Source of the DNA: Niallia taxi
GTDB taxonomy: Bacteria; Bacillota; Bacilli; Bacillales; Cytobacillaceae
Reading direction: 5' to 3'
Length of the DNA: 64,000 nt
Assembly: GCF_004005475.1 (NCBI RefSeq)
Contig: NZ_RZTZ01000005.1
Span: 248,001-312,000, forward strand
A program made the translations under genes and the position numbers. The notes beneath the pieces are model-generated. The model searched no databases, was not told where the DNA came from, and worked only from the letters and a program-made list of their open reading frames with translations. This document shows positions 33,465 to 41,427 of this stretch, in pieces; position 1 is the stretch's first letter; each line of letters opens with the position of its first letter.

Positions 33465-35067
33465 GTATCAGTTTACCCTTTCTGCATTCTTCATGAAAGG
33501 CTCTTAAACGCTTCGTCCGTTCAAGCGTCATTGTTAAGAACAGCTCAAATTGCTGTTGTTTTTTCAGTTTTTTATAGATAGTTCGCAGTTTTTTCATCTG
33601 GCGGACAGCAATACGGTAATGATCTCTGCTCTTTTGTTCAATATGTTCTTGTATCGAACGGTGATAAAGGGAGAGCAGCAGCTGTTGATCATGCTCCTGC
33701 AATGTCTTTATTTGCTCCTTTGATAGCATGTCGATACCAAGCCCCATATATGTGTATAGGTCGATCCATTTATCAAACTGCTTTTGTTCATACAGGAAGT
33801 CCTCGTACTTTCTGTAGCTGTAAGGCAATGCTTGCATAAACAGGCGTTCTAAAATGTCCAGCCTATTTTTGGCATGACAAAATGGAGTGGCTGCCCTGAT
33901 GCTCATACTTGTGAACTCATGGCAAAACTCAAATTCATTTTCCTGCTGCAAATAGCTTTTTATATGCTGGATAAATGGAGTTAAATAAAGCTCCAGCCTG
34001 TTCCATTCCCGTTTACTGTTTAAGATGTCGAGCCAGTACAGCATATATGGCATTATTTCCACTTGCAGCTCCTGAATACTATGTCCTGCCTTAGCATCTT
34101 CTCTAAGCAATACCTGCAAATGAACGGCAGCAACTTTTTCGGTGAAAATGGGGGACATAATTCCCTCCAGTTTACGCAGTTCATCTAGTCTCCATTGTTT
34201 TTTTGTAAACAGATTTGTCCATAATACCCGGTAAATTTGAATACTTTCAAAGGAAATTGTTTCGTGAATATATAGGATTTCTGTACTGTCATCTTTTAAT
34301 TTTTCCAAAAACAAATCGAAGGAAAAGGGAAAGGTGAAATTGGCCAGCCTATTCAAATATTCCTGCACTCCTTGCAGAAGATCCTGGAATATATGACGAT
34401 AATAGCGGTTGATGACTCCATCCGCATGATTTTTGTCCTTGCTCATGGAAAGAAACAGTTTAAATGTAATAACATGCCCGACTAAAAGGTATAAATATTT
34501 CCACTCATTCTGTTGAGGAGCGGCATTTTTTAGTTTACGCATATATATATAGTACGTTTCAGAAATGCCAGCAGGCCTATTACTGTTTTCTTCCATTAAA
34601 GTTTGGAAGGTATCTGTGAAGAATTCAACCCACTCTTGATAATCTGGTTCTTTGTTGGCTGGGTTCTTTAATAGGTCGCTTGCACGCATGAGCGGAAGGC
34701 TGCTCAAATCTACTGGTGCTTTTTTGGGCGGTTGTCGCCAATCAGACAGCCATGTAGACACTTTTCCTGCCTGACCAAGCACAGAAAAGAATAAAGCAAG
34801 CTGATGCCGGCAGTATCCTTCAGCGAAACATGTGCAGGTGCTCATAGAAATATCGTGAATGTTTAGCATAGCTTTCGCTGGGTTAACATCTTGAATAATT
34901 CCTGTTACTGTCTCATCGTCCAGCTTTACCTGTGACACGTAATTTTGCCGATATAGAAGCAGCCCTTTTTCTACAATTTTTTGTGTTAAGGGATCACTTG
35001 AATCAAGAGCTTCTTGAAAGTTCTTGGCACAATGGCTTAAATGCTCTAAATATTGTTCGTGCAGCAA
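33451..35067 (-). CDS. ywqB: SWIM zinc-finger protein (YwqB-like)
   Basis: A 538-aa protein with an N-terminal SWIM zinc finger, CTCFAEGYCRH (CxCx5CxH, about residues 79-89), followed by about 450 helical residues of unknown fold. SWIM fingers bind DNA or proteins. The gene is upstream of and overlaps the SNF2 helicase gene, the same pairing as B. subtilis ywqB-ywqA, which implies a shared complex. I see no catalytic motif. Confidence 0.88.
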   Translation of the reverse strand: MLHEQYLEHLSHCAKNFQEALDSSDPLTQKIVEKGLLLYRQNYVSQVKLDDETVTGIIQDVNPAKAMLNIHDISMSTCTCFAEGYCRHQLALFFSVLGQAGKVSTWLSDWRQPPKKAPVDLSSLPLMRASDLLKNPANKEPDYQEWVEFFTDTFQTLMEENSNRPAGISETYYIYMRKLKNAAPQQNEWKYLYLLVGHVITFKLFLSMSKDKNHADGVINRYYRHIFQDLLQGVQEYLNRLANFTFPFSFDLFLEKLKDDSTEILYIHETISFESIQIYRVLWTNLFTKKQWRLDELRKLEGIMSPIFTEKVAAVHLQVLLREDAKAGHSIQELQVEIMPYMLYWLDILNSKREWNRLELYLTPFIQHIKSYLQQENEFEFCHEFTSMSIRAATPFCHAKNRLDILERLFMQALPYSYRKYEDFLYEQKQFDKWIDLYTYMGLGIDMLSKEQIKTLQEHDQQLLLSLYHRSIQEHIEQKSRDHYRIAVRQMKKLRTIYKKLKKQQQFELFLTMTLERTKRLRAFHEECRKGKLIHAEE

Positions 35068-35280
35068 AAGTAAATCCCTCCAGAAAATCAGCGAAACGGG
35101 TTACATGAAAAGCTGATTCTTATTTATGATAATCAAGAACTTGGCGTTCGTTTCTAAAAAAAAGTCCATTTAATAATTATAGCGTTTTTTTGAAGCAGAT
35201 GGTAGGGAGGAGGTCGGAGAAAAATTGGATATAAACAAACAGACCAGCCTATCTGTAGGCTGGTCTAATGATTTTTCAAA
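35068..35280 (-). terminator. Gap with terminator of the LysM/NlpC gene
   Basis: An 11-bp stem AGACCAGCCTA/TAGGCTGGTCT (35242-35268) lies 12 bases after the stop of the minus-strand gene, with a loosely T-rich downstream. The rest of the gap should carry the ywqB promoter, which I cannot place with confidence. Confidence 0.65.
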
Positions 35281-36348
35281 TTAGTATAGTCGCTTAAAGC
35301 TGACAAAGTGCTTCTTATAATAGGAATTGTCCAAGCTTGTTTTTCTTACACCGTCAGAGTCAGCATGTACAAACTGGTTATTGCCGATATAGACACCGAC
35401 ATGAGAAATTCCCTCTTTATATGTCCCCTCAAAGAAGACTAAATCCCCAACTGCAGGAACATTCACATAAAAGCTGCGATCATAATATCCCTGTGCAGAT
35501 AGACGACTGATTGAATCACCAGTTTGATTAAATAAGTAGTAGATTAGTCCGCTGCAATCAAAACCAGCTGTTGTGGAGCCACCCCAGGCATATGGTATGC
35601 CTATTAAGCTGTTGGCTACAGATAGTAGGCTCTTGTTAGAGTTGCTGTTGTCCGAGATAAATTCTGGTTTGCTCGCATCCTCTTTTTCGACAGAGCTGCT
35701 TGTTTCAGTTAAGTTCCCTGTAACCTTTAATTTTTGACCTGGGAAAATAAGATCTGATGACAAATTATTCAACTGCTTTAGTTTTGCAACGGAAAGATTG
35801 TAGGATGAAGCTATTTTGCCTAAAGTATCTCCGCTTTTAATCGTGTATGTACCTGTAGCTACAGTTGTTGTGTTATCTTTAGTAGAAGAACTGCCTGAGT
35901 TTGATGAATTATTGTTGTTATTGTTTGAACCAGAGGAAGATGGTTTAGAAACAATAAGGACATCACCAGGATAAATGATAGTAGAATTGATGTTGTTCCA
36001 TTGCTTTAATTCCCCTAAAGTAATAGAGAAATTGTTTGCAATTTTTATCAATGAATCTCCTGATACAATTTTATACGTTTTTGTGCTTGTACTTGCTGTC
36101 TGTTTGCTTGTTGTTGTGTTCTTGGATGATGTATCTGAATCTTTTACATTAAGTTTTTGGTTAATAAAGATTAAATCGGAGGACAAATTATTATCTGACT
36201 TCAATTGCTTTACAGTTGTGTTGTACTTGCCAGCAATTTTGCTTAGCGTATCGCCTTTCTTTACTACATAACTACTAGCCGAGGCGTGGACAGAAAAAGC
36301 AGTCGATAGAATAGCAGCAGTAGCAAAGACTGTGACTTTTTTCTTCAT
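35281..36348 (-). CDS. Cell-wall DL-endopeptidase: three LysM plus NlpC/P60
   Basis: A 355-aa secreted hydrolase resembling LytE/CwlS. Signal peptide (cut near HASAS-S, about residue 24); three LysM repeats beginning SYVVKKGDTLSKIA, TYKIVSGDSLIKIA and TYTIKSGDTLGKIA, joined by Ser/Thr/Asn linkers; then an NlpC/P60 domain with catalytic Cys in FDCSGLIYYL and His in SHVGVYIG, plus FVHADS. It should cut D-Glu-mDAP bonds in stem peptides during growth or separation. Monocistronic. Confidence 0.93.
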   Translation of the reverse strand: MKKKVTVFATAAILSTAFSVHASASSYVVKKGDTLSKIAGKYNTTVKQLKSDNNLSSDLIFINQKLNVKDSDTSSKNTTTSKQTASTSTKTYKIVSGDSLIKIANNFSITLGELKQWNNINSTIIYPGDVLIVSKPSSSGSNNNNNNSSNSGSSSTKDNTTTVATGTYTIKSGDTLGKIASSYNLSVAKLKQLNNLSSDLIFPGQKLKVTGNLTETSSSVEKEDASKPEFISDNSNSNKSLLSVANSLIGIPYAWGGSTTAGFDCSGLIYYLFNQTGDSISRLSAQGYYDRSFYVNVPAVGDLVFFEGTYKEGISHVGVYIGNNQFVHADSDGVRKTSLDNSYYKKHFVSFKRLY

Positions 36349-36649
36349 TTTTTTACACTCACTCCCAAATATTATGTTTATATAAAACTATCTTATCATA
36401 ACATATCGGCCTATAGTACCCATTTCCATAGAAAAGTAGGCGGTTTCAAGTAAAAATAGGTAATTACTCATGGTATTTTAGAAGGTTGTTAGGGGGGATT
36501 AAAAAAAGAGTTCGTAATAGGGTATGAAGGTGTTTTATATAAAGAAATATTAGGCTTGTACGCAAGTATTGAAGTCTATATTAAAACGGAACTATTAAGC
36601 AACTATATTAATTGGTATTTTCGTGCTAAATACAATAAAGGAAATAGAA
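36349..36649. other. AT-rich gap upstream of the LysM/NlpC gene
   Basis: Promoter region of the minus-strand hydrolase (ribosome site GGGAGTGAG near 36360). No gene supported. A 27-codon frame on the minus strand near 36470-36390 has no ribosome site. Confidence 0.5.
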
Positions 36650-36771
36650 GTGGAATAAAACGGAGGACACTCGACTACTAAGAAGTAGATAGATTCTCGC
36701 AGGCGAAGACGAGGAGGCGAATCTTCCTCCCCGCGGAAAGTGAGTGTGCGAGCGCACAATAAAACGAACTT
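36650..36771 (-). repeat. Palindromic extragenic repeat, copy A
   Basis: Read on the minus strand this ~122-base element aligns over its length with the plus-strand element at 58331-58470. Shared blocks are CTTTCCGCGGGGAGGAAG, GCCTCCTCGTC, CGCCTGCG and GTCGAGTGTCCTCCG, ending in ATTCCACT. It contains internal stems (for example AGATTC/GAATCT and TGTGCG/CGCACA). It lies between two minus-strand genes, just after the Xre-TPR gene. Confidence 0.8.
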
Positions 36772-36820
36772 CAAAGTCAGATTAGTCGTTTTTTGGCATG
36801 GAATATTGTTTTATCCTAAC

Positions 36821-37705
36821 CTACTCATTAGAATGCTCTTTCCAACCGTCTATCTTCTCTTGAATATATTCGGTATATCGGGTATCCTTTACTAATTGAA
36901 AAATTAGCAGAGCTTCTTTCATATAATTGCTGGCAAGGTTAAATTTCTCCTGCATTTCATAGTTAAATCCGATATGATAGTGAAAATGGGCAAGAAGATA
37001 AAGATTGTCCTTTTTAATCGCCCAATCAATTCCCTTTTTACAATAAGTGATGGAGGATTCATATTTATTTAATTCTGTCAGTGATTTAGCGATATTGAAG
37101 AAAAGTCTGCTTTTAATTGTAGCATCCTGCAGATGAGGAATTTTTTGCAACTGAGACAATGCCTTGCAATATATTTGCAATGCTTCCTCATTAAAACCTT
37201 CTTCATAATAAAAGATGCCTCTGCTGACGAAGATTTCTATTTCCTTTTCCGTAAAGACCTTGTCGAATGTTAAAGCTATGGCTTCATCAATAAGCTCAAG
37301 TGCCTTTTGAAAGTCGTGATCTACCTCATAAACATAGATAGCTTTGTGCCATAGAAGAATTTGATAGTGTTTCTTATTGCGGGTAAACAAAGGGTTTTTC
37401 TCTTCAGCTTCGACAATCTGCTTAATCGTCTCGTAGTCTGTATTTCGCCTTGCTGCTTTTAATTGTTCACTTGTTTCAATAACATAATCTAGTCTTGGAG
37501 TTGTGCCGATATCAAAGAAATAGTTCACGTCTATTCCTAATCTTTGCGAGATTAAGTATAATGTGGAAGAAAGCGGAAGGACCTCGCCTTTCTCTATTTT
37601 ACTGATTTGCGCTTGTGTGCAGATGTTATGTGAAAGTTCCTTTTGTGAAAGTCCTACCTGTTTTCGCAATTCCTTAATTTTCTCTCCGACAGCTGAAAAA
37701 TCCAA
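36821..37705 (-). CDS. Xre-family regulator with TPR-like C-terminus (RRNPP type)
   Basis: A 294-aa cytosolic regulator. The N-terminal helix-turn-helix (about 8-62: IKELRKQVGLSQKELSHNICTQAQISKIEKG) is followed by about 220 residues of helical TPR-like repeats. This is the layout of PlcR, NprR and Rgg proteins, which bind short secreted signalling peptides. I find no convincing peptide gene next to it: downstream is repeat copy A, upstream a gene-free gap. Start TTG 37705 after AGGGAGTGAT. Confidence 0.82.
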   Translation of the reverse strand: MDFSAVGEKIKELRKQVGLSQKELSHNICTQAQISKIEKGEVLPLSSTLYLISQRLGIDVNYFFDIGTTPRLDYVIETSEQLKAARRNTDYETIKQIVEAEEKNPLFTRNKKHYQILLWHKAIYVYEVDHDFQKALELIDEAIALTFDKVFTEKEIEIFVSRGIFYYEEGFNEEALQIYCKALSQLQKIPHLQDATIKSRLFFNIAKSLTELNKYESSITYCKKGIDWAIKKDNLYLLAHFHYHIGFNYEMQEKFNLASNYMKEALLIFQLVKDTRYTEYIQEKIDGWKEHSNE

Positions 37706-38190
37706 TTCATCACTCCCTAAAAAAATATTCCTAAAGTTATATTTTTGTGCATCTGCATGTAAAAAAGCCTAAAAAAGAGGCTATATCACTTAAAATCAGT
37801 CATAATCACGAATACACCTATTTATATAATATGTTTTAATAGATTATATCGCAATATATTAAGAATATTTTGCTTTTTAGAGAAGTGCCACCCTACGCCT
37901 TCTTTAAGCAAGGAGCACTATATGCCTTAATTGAGCACTCTTAATAGAAGCTATTGTTTCTATTAAACCCCATTTATCTGTTTTACGAGTAGTCCTTTTA
38001 TCTCCAATTTTCTGCCGTTTTCTTTCTGAGAGCGGTCTTTTTTTTGTTTGTTAAGGAAAAACCCCCACCCCACATCAATAGCTAACCTAATAATAAGTTC
38101 TCCCGCAAACTGCGTGAATTCTAAAGGCAATTTAATCCTAGCTGTTCTATCTGCTATAATAGGGAAAAAACTGTTGGGAGCATAATAACC
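37706..38190. other. Divergent gap between the Xre-TPR gene and the sensor kinase
   Basis: 485 bases without a supported gene. A small hairpin, AGCCT/AGGCT followed by TTTTTT on the minus strand (about 37782-37758), lies 50-80 bases before the regulator start and might attenuate it. A T8 run at 38039-38046 follows a weak GCCG/CGGT inverted repeat. No clear promoter for the kinase. Confidence 0.4.
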
Positions 38191-39789
38191 ATGAGAAAAA
38201 GATGGAGCCTGTTCGCTACCATTATGACACTTATCAGTGCTGTCGTCATTTTCTCTCTACTGATGACAGATATATTGATAAGCAATCTGCTGAATGATCA
38301 TACCAAAAACAGCCTTGAGGAAAAGGCATTAATGATAGCCAGAGTTATGGCAAAAACAGAGCTTGTGCAGGATGCTCTTGAAGGAGACGAAGCTGCTCTT
38401 AAGAAGATCCAAGCTTATACAAGTGACATACAGGAGCAAAATGGAGTAGAATTTATCGTAATTCTAAATATGGACGGAATACGCTTAACACATCCAGATG
38501 TTCGGAAAATAGGTAAGAAATTTCAGGGCGGTGACGAGACTGAGGCAATGTCAGGAGAAGAGCACACAAGCACTTCAGAAGGAACCTTAGGAAAGTCTTT
38601 ACGGGCGCTTACCCCGATTTTTTCAGATGATGGAACACAGATTGGCGTAGCAGCAGTTGGAATTTCGCTTGCGAAGGTAAATGAAGTAATGTCTGAAGGC
38701 AAATGGATTATTGTATATGGATCATTGCTTGGATTAATCGCAGGCATTGTTGGTGCCTACATACTGGCGAGCTATATTAAAAGAGTGATGTTTAACCTTG
38801 AACCGGCCGCTATTGCTAAGCTGCTTCAAGAAAGAAGCGCGGTCATTAATTCTGTCAGAGAGGGCATTATAGCAGTAGATATGCAAGGAAATATTACGCT
38901 TGTGAACCAGTCGGCCATCGATTATTTACAAAAGCTTGGTTTGAATACAAATCCAATCGGTTTACCAATAAGCAGCTATATTCCTTCCAAAGGACTTGAT
39001 CGTGTTTTGGCAAAAGGAGAGGAGCAGCTTGATGAAGAGCTGACTATAAATGGCACAACCATTCTTGTTAACAGGGTGCCAGTTAAAGTCGATAAAAAAA
39101 TAGTCGGCGCATTGTCCACCTTTAGAGACAAGACCGAAATAAAGAAGTTATCTGATCAGCTTTCAGGTGTAAAAACATATGCAGAAGCATTACGGGCACA
39201 ATCCCATGAATTTATGAATCGTATGCAGGTTATCATCGGCATGCTTCATATGAAGAATTACGACAGACTCAAGGAATATCTTGATGATATTGTCGACCAG
39301 CAAAGCGGAGATATATCTGCGATTACAAGTAATATTAAAGATCCTGTTATAGCAGGACTTCTTCTCGGGAAGCTAAGCTATGCAAGGGAAAAGGGAGCAG
39401 TATTGAATATTAGTATTATGACAGTTGTTCCTGAATTAACCGCGGCAGTTTCATACGAAATTATTACGATACTAGGCAACTTATTGGATAATGCCTTAGA
39501 TGCAGTTGAAAACAGTTCAACAAAGGAAATTGAATTAAAGTTTGCTAAGACCGGTGGAATGATTGAAATGATTGTAAAGGATACAGGTAAAGGGATAACA
39601 AAAGAGGAAGAGGCCCTTATCTTTGAAAAGGGCATTTCCTCTAAGGGAGTAAACCGTGGATACGGTCTTTATTTGGTCAGTGAGAGCTTGCGAAAGCTGC
39701 ACGGAAAGATAGAGTTGGAAAGTGCTCCTGATGTAGGTACGATATTTAAAGCAAGTATCCCATATGTAAAGGAGGAAAACGGAAGGTGA
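38191..39789 (+). CDS. Sensor histidine kinase, CitA/DcuS/MalK family
   Basis: A 532-aa membrane kinase. Two membrane helices (about 8-30 and 172-195) flank an extracellular sCache/PAS-like sensor; a cytoplasmic PAS domain (about 210-320) follows, then a SpoOB-type phosphoacceptor with His339 (AQSHEFMNRMQVIIGML) and a HATPase with N box NLLDNALDAV and G boxes DTGKGI and GYGLYLV. This family senses C4-dicarboxylates or citrate. Its stop overlaps the response regulator start by 4 bases. No transporter gene is adjacent, so the signal cannot be told. Confidence 0.92.
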   Translation: MRKRWSLFATIMTLISAVVIFSLLMTDILISNLLNDHTKNSLEEKALMIARVMAKTELVQDALEGDEAALKKIQAYTSDIQEQNGVEFIVILNMDGIRLTHPDVRKIGKKFQGGDETEAMSGEEHTSTSEGTLGKSLRALTPIFSDDGTQIGVAAVGISLAKVNEVMSEGKWIIVYGSLLGLIAGIVGAYILASYIKRVMFNLEPAAIAKLLQERSAVINSVREGIIAVDMQGNITLVNQSAIDYLQKLGLNTNPIGLPISSYIPSKGLDRVLAKGEEQLDEELTINGTTILVNRVPVKVDKKIVGALSTFRDKTEIKKLSDQLSGVKTYAEALRAQSHEFMNRMQVIIGMLHMKNYDRLKEYLDDIVDQQSGDISAITSNIKDPVIAGLLLGKLSYAREKGAVLNISIMTVVPELTAAVSYEIITILGNLLDNALDAVENSSTKEIELKFAKTGGMIEMIVKDTGKGITKEEEALIFEKGISSKGVNRGYGLYLVSESLRKLHGKIELESAPDVGTIFKASIPYVKEENGR

Positions 39790-40493
39790 TTTCGGTATTG
39801 ATTGTAGAAGATGATCCAATGGTGGCTGAATTTAACAAACAGTTCCTGCAAGAGCTGAATGGCTTTAAAATCGGCGGTGTTGCTAACAATGTGGATGATG
39901 CGATAGAGATAATAAAGAGGGAAAGCATCGATTTAGTACTACTTGATGTGTTCATGCCTGGAAAAAGCGGACTGGAGTTTCTTTCCTACATACGGGAACT
40001 GAACGAAAACATGGATGTCATCCTCATAACAGCCGCATCTGACATGGACCATATTCAAGCAGCGCTTCGCTTAGGAGCGGTCGATTATATCATTAAACCA
40101 TTTAAATTCGAGCGTTTTAAGGAATCATTGATGAATTACGTCCAAAAGAAGGAATTTATGAAAGAGCAAACGAAGGTCAGCCAAAGTATATTAGATGAGC
40201 AAATTCTTAACCGTGACCAAAAGGGTGCAAGAGCAGAATTGCCAAAAGGCTTAACAAAAGAAACATTGAAGATTGTCTGGGAAGCAATCGAACTACAGCA
40301 CGAGCAAGAGTTCACAACAGACATCATCGCAGACGAAACAAAGATATCAAGAGTTTCAGTAAGAAAATACCTTAATTTTCTTAACGAGCAGGATATCATT
40401 AAGGTAAGACTGACATATGGAAGCATCGGCAGACCAGTTAACGTTTATTATACGAACAAAAAAAGGATTGGCTGGCTTGAGCAGTTTTTGTGA
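39786..40493 (+). CDS. Response regulator, CitB/DcuR/MalR family
   Basis: A 235-aa regulator: receiver domain (1-120) with phosphoacceptor Asp54 in VLLDVFMPG and Lys in YIIKPFKFERF, then a C-terminal HTH domain typical of CitT/DctR (TADEIA-like: TTDIIADETKISRVSVRKYLNFL). GTG 39786 overlaps the kinase stop (GTGA). It presumably activates carboxylate uptake genes elsewhere. Confidence 0.92.
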   Translation: MISVLIVEDDPMVAEFNKQFLQELNGFKIGGVANNVDDAIEIIKRESIDLVLLDVFMPGKSGLEFLSYIRELNENMDVILITAASDMDHIQAALRLGAVDYIIKPFKFERFKESLMNYVQKKEFMKEQTKVSQSILDEQILNRDQKGARAELPKGLTKETLKIVWEAIELQHEQEFTTDIIADETKISRVSVRKYLNFLNEQDIIKVRLTYGSIGRPVNVYYTNKKRIGWLEQFL

Positions 40494-40788
40494 TTAGTAG
40501 GTGAAAGCAGTCTTAGTTGTCTGTTGGTAAGGCGAGGGGATATTGATTTCCGCTTTAGTGCTACGTTGTGCCCGAGGAAGCACAGGAAAGAATGCTTTTA
40601 GTCTCGACTGTTTTCCTAATTTAAGTAGACGATTCTTGTATCCGTTCCAATCCATTCATTGTTTAAATTTGAGTTCATTTTTATTGAATAGATTAGAGGC
40701 TGCAATTAGTTTGCAGTAAAAGAGAAACCCTAACAATGATGGGGAATTCCATCATTGTTAGGGTTTTCTTTATTTTCTGTTGTTATAT
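40494..40788. terminator. Convergent gap with bidirectional terminator
   Basis: A perfect 18-bp stem AAACCCTAACAATGATGG/CCATCATTGTTAGGGTTT (about 40725-40765), with T on the plus side and matching T on the minus side, ends both the response regulator and the DCC gene. The 230 bases before it show no gene. Confidence 0.9.
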
Positions 40789-41178
40789 TCACAAAAACCG
40801 CTTTCTCGTATCCTTCGTCGGCAGCATACAATGGTCCTTTTTGCCAAACCATTTATATCTATTTCTAGCGACATAATTATAAAGCGGATCTCTTAGGAAT
40901 GAAGGGATAATTTTAAAGACATATAGAAGCTTCCAGGCTCCCCGTAAATGGCGGCAAATTTGCAAAGCGGCAGCTGACCTTTCATAAAGTCTGCCATTTT
41001 CAATAAGAATGACACTATTCATCGATAATTCCTTATTAAATGGACGGAGAAGCTGCTGACCCTTTTCCTCCTGCAACGGAGCAAAGGAAAAATAAGCGTC
41101 AGGATCCCTTTTTATAATAAATTGTACGGCACCATTGCAAAGATTGCAGACACCATCAAATAATATGACTGCTTTCAC
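40789..41178 (-). CDS. DCC-family thiol-disulfide oxidoreductase (DUF393, YuxK-like)
   Basis: A protein of 129 aa from GTG 41178, or 149 aa from ATG 41238. The DCC motif is D-G-V-C-N-L-C-N-G near the N-terminus, with a CxxC pair, and the family end ...RNRYKWFGKKDHCMLP is present. The shorter start matches the family N-terminus (M-K-A-V-I-L-F-D-G), although the upstream ATG has a usable AGGA site. Substrate unknown. Confidence 0.82.
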   Translation of the reverse strand: MKAVILFDGVCNLCNGAVQFIIKRDPDAYFSFAPLQEEKGQQLLRPFNKELSMNSVILIENGRLYERSAAALQICRHLRGAWKLLYVFKIIPSFLRDPLYNYVARNRYKWFGKKDHCMLPTKDTRKRFL

Positions 41179-41427
41179 TTTACCACCCGCGTTTCTAGCT
41201 TTTTCTATTACTCTAACATGTGCTGAATAAGATTTCATATCTTTTCCTAAAAAAAGGGCTTAATATTACAAGAAAATGACAGGTTGCCTTATACTTATTA
41301 TCGAAGCATAGCAAGTGTCGATACGCAAAAAATAACGGTAAACTGTTAATTTTTTGTGGACTGTTGTAATATTCTTTTAATTTAAGTGTAAAAAATGGTA
41401 CGCTAATGTTAGGAGGGGAAAAGGAGA

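Noticed and set aside
36390-36475. 27-codon minus-strand frame downstream of the Xre-TPR regulator, considered as a signalling peptide
   Set aside because: No ribosome site, no basic-hydrophobic signal peptide, and on the far side of the repeat.
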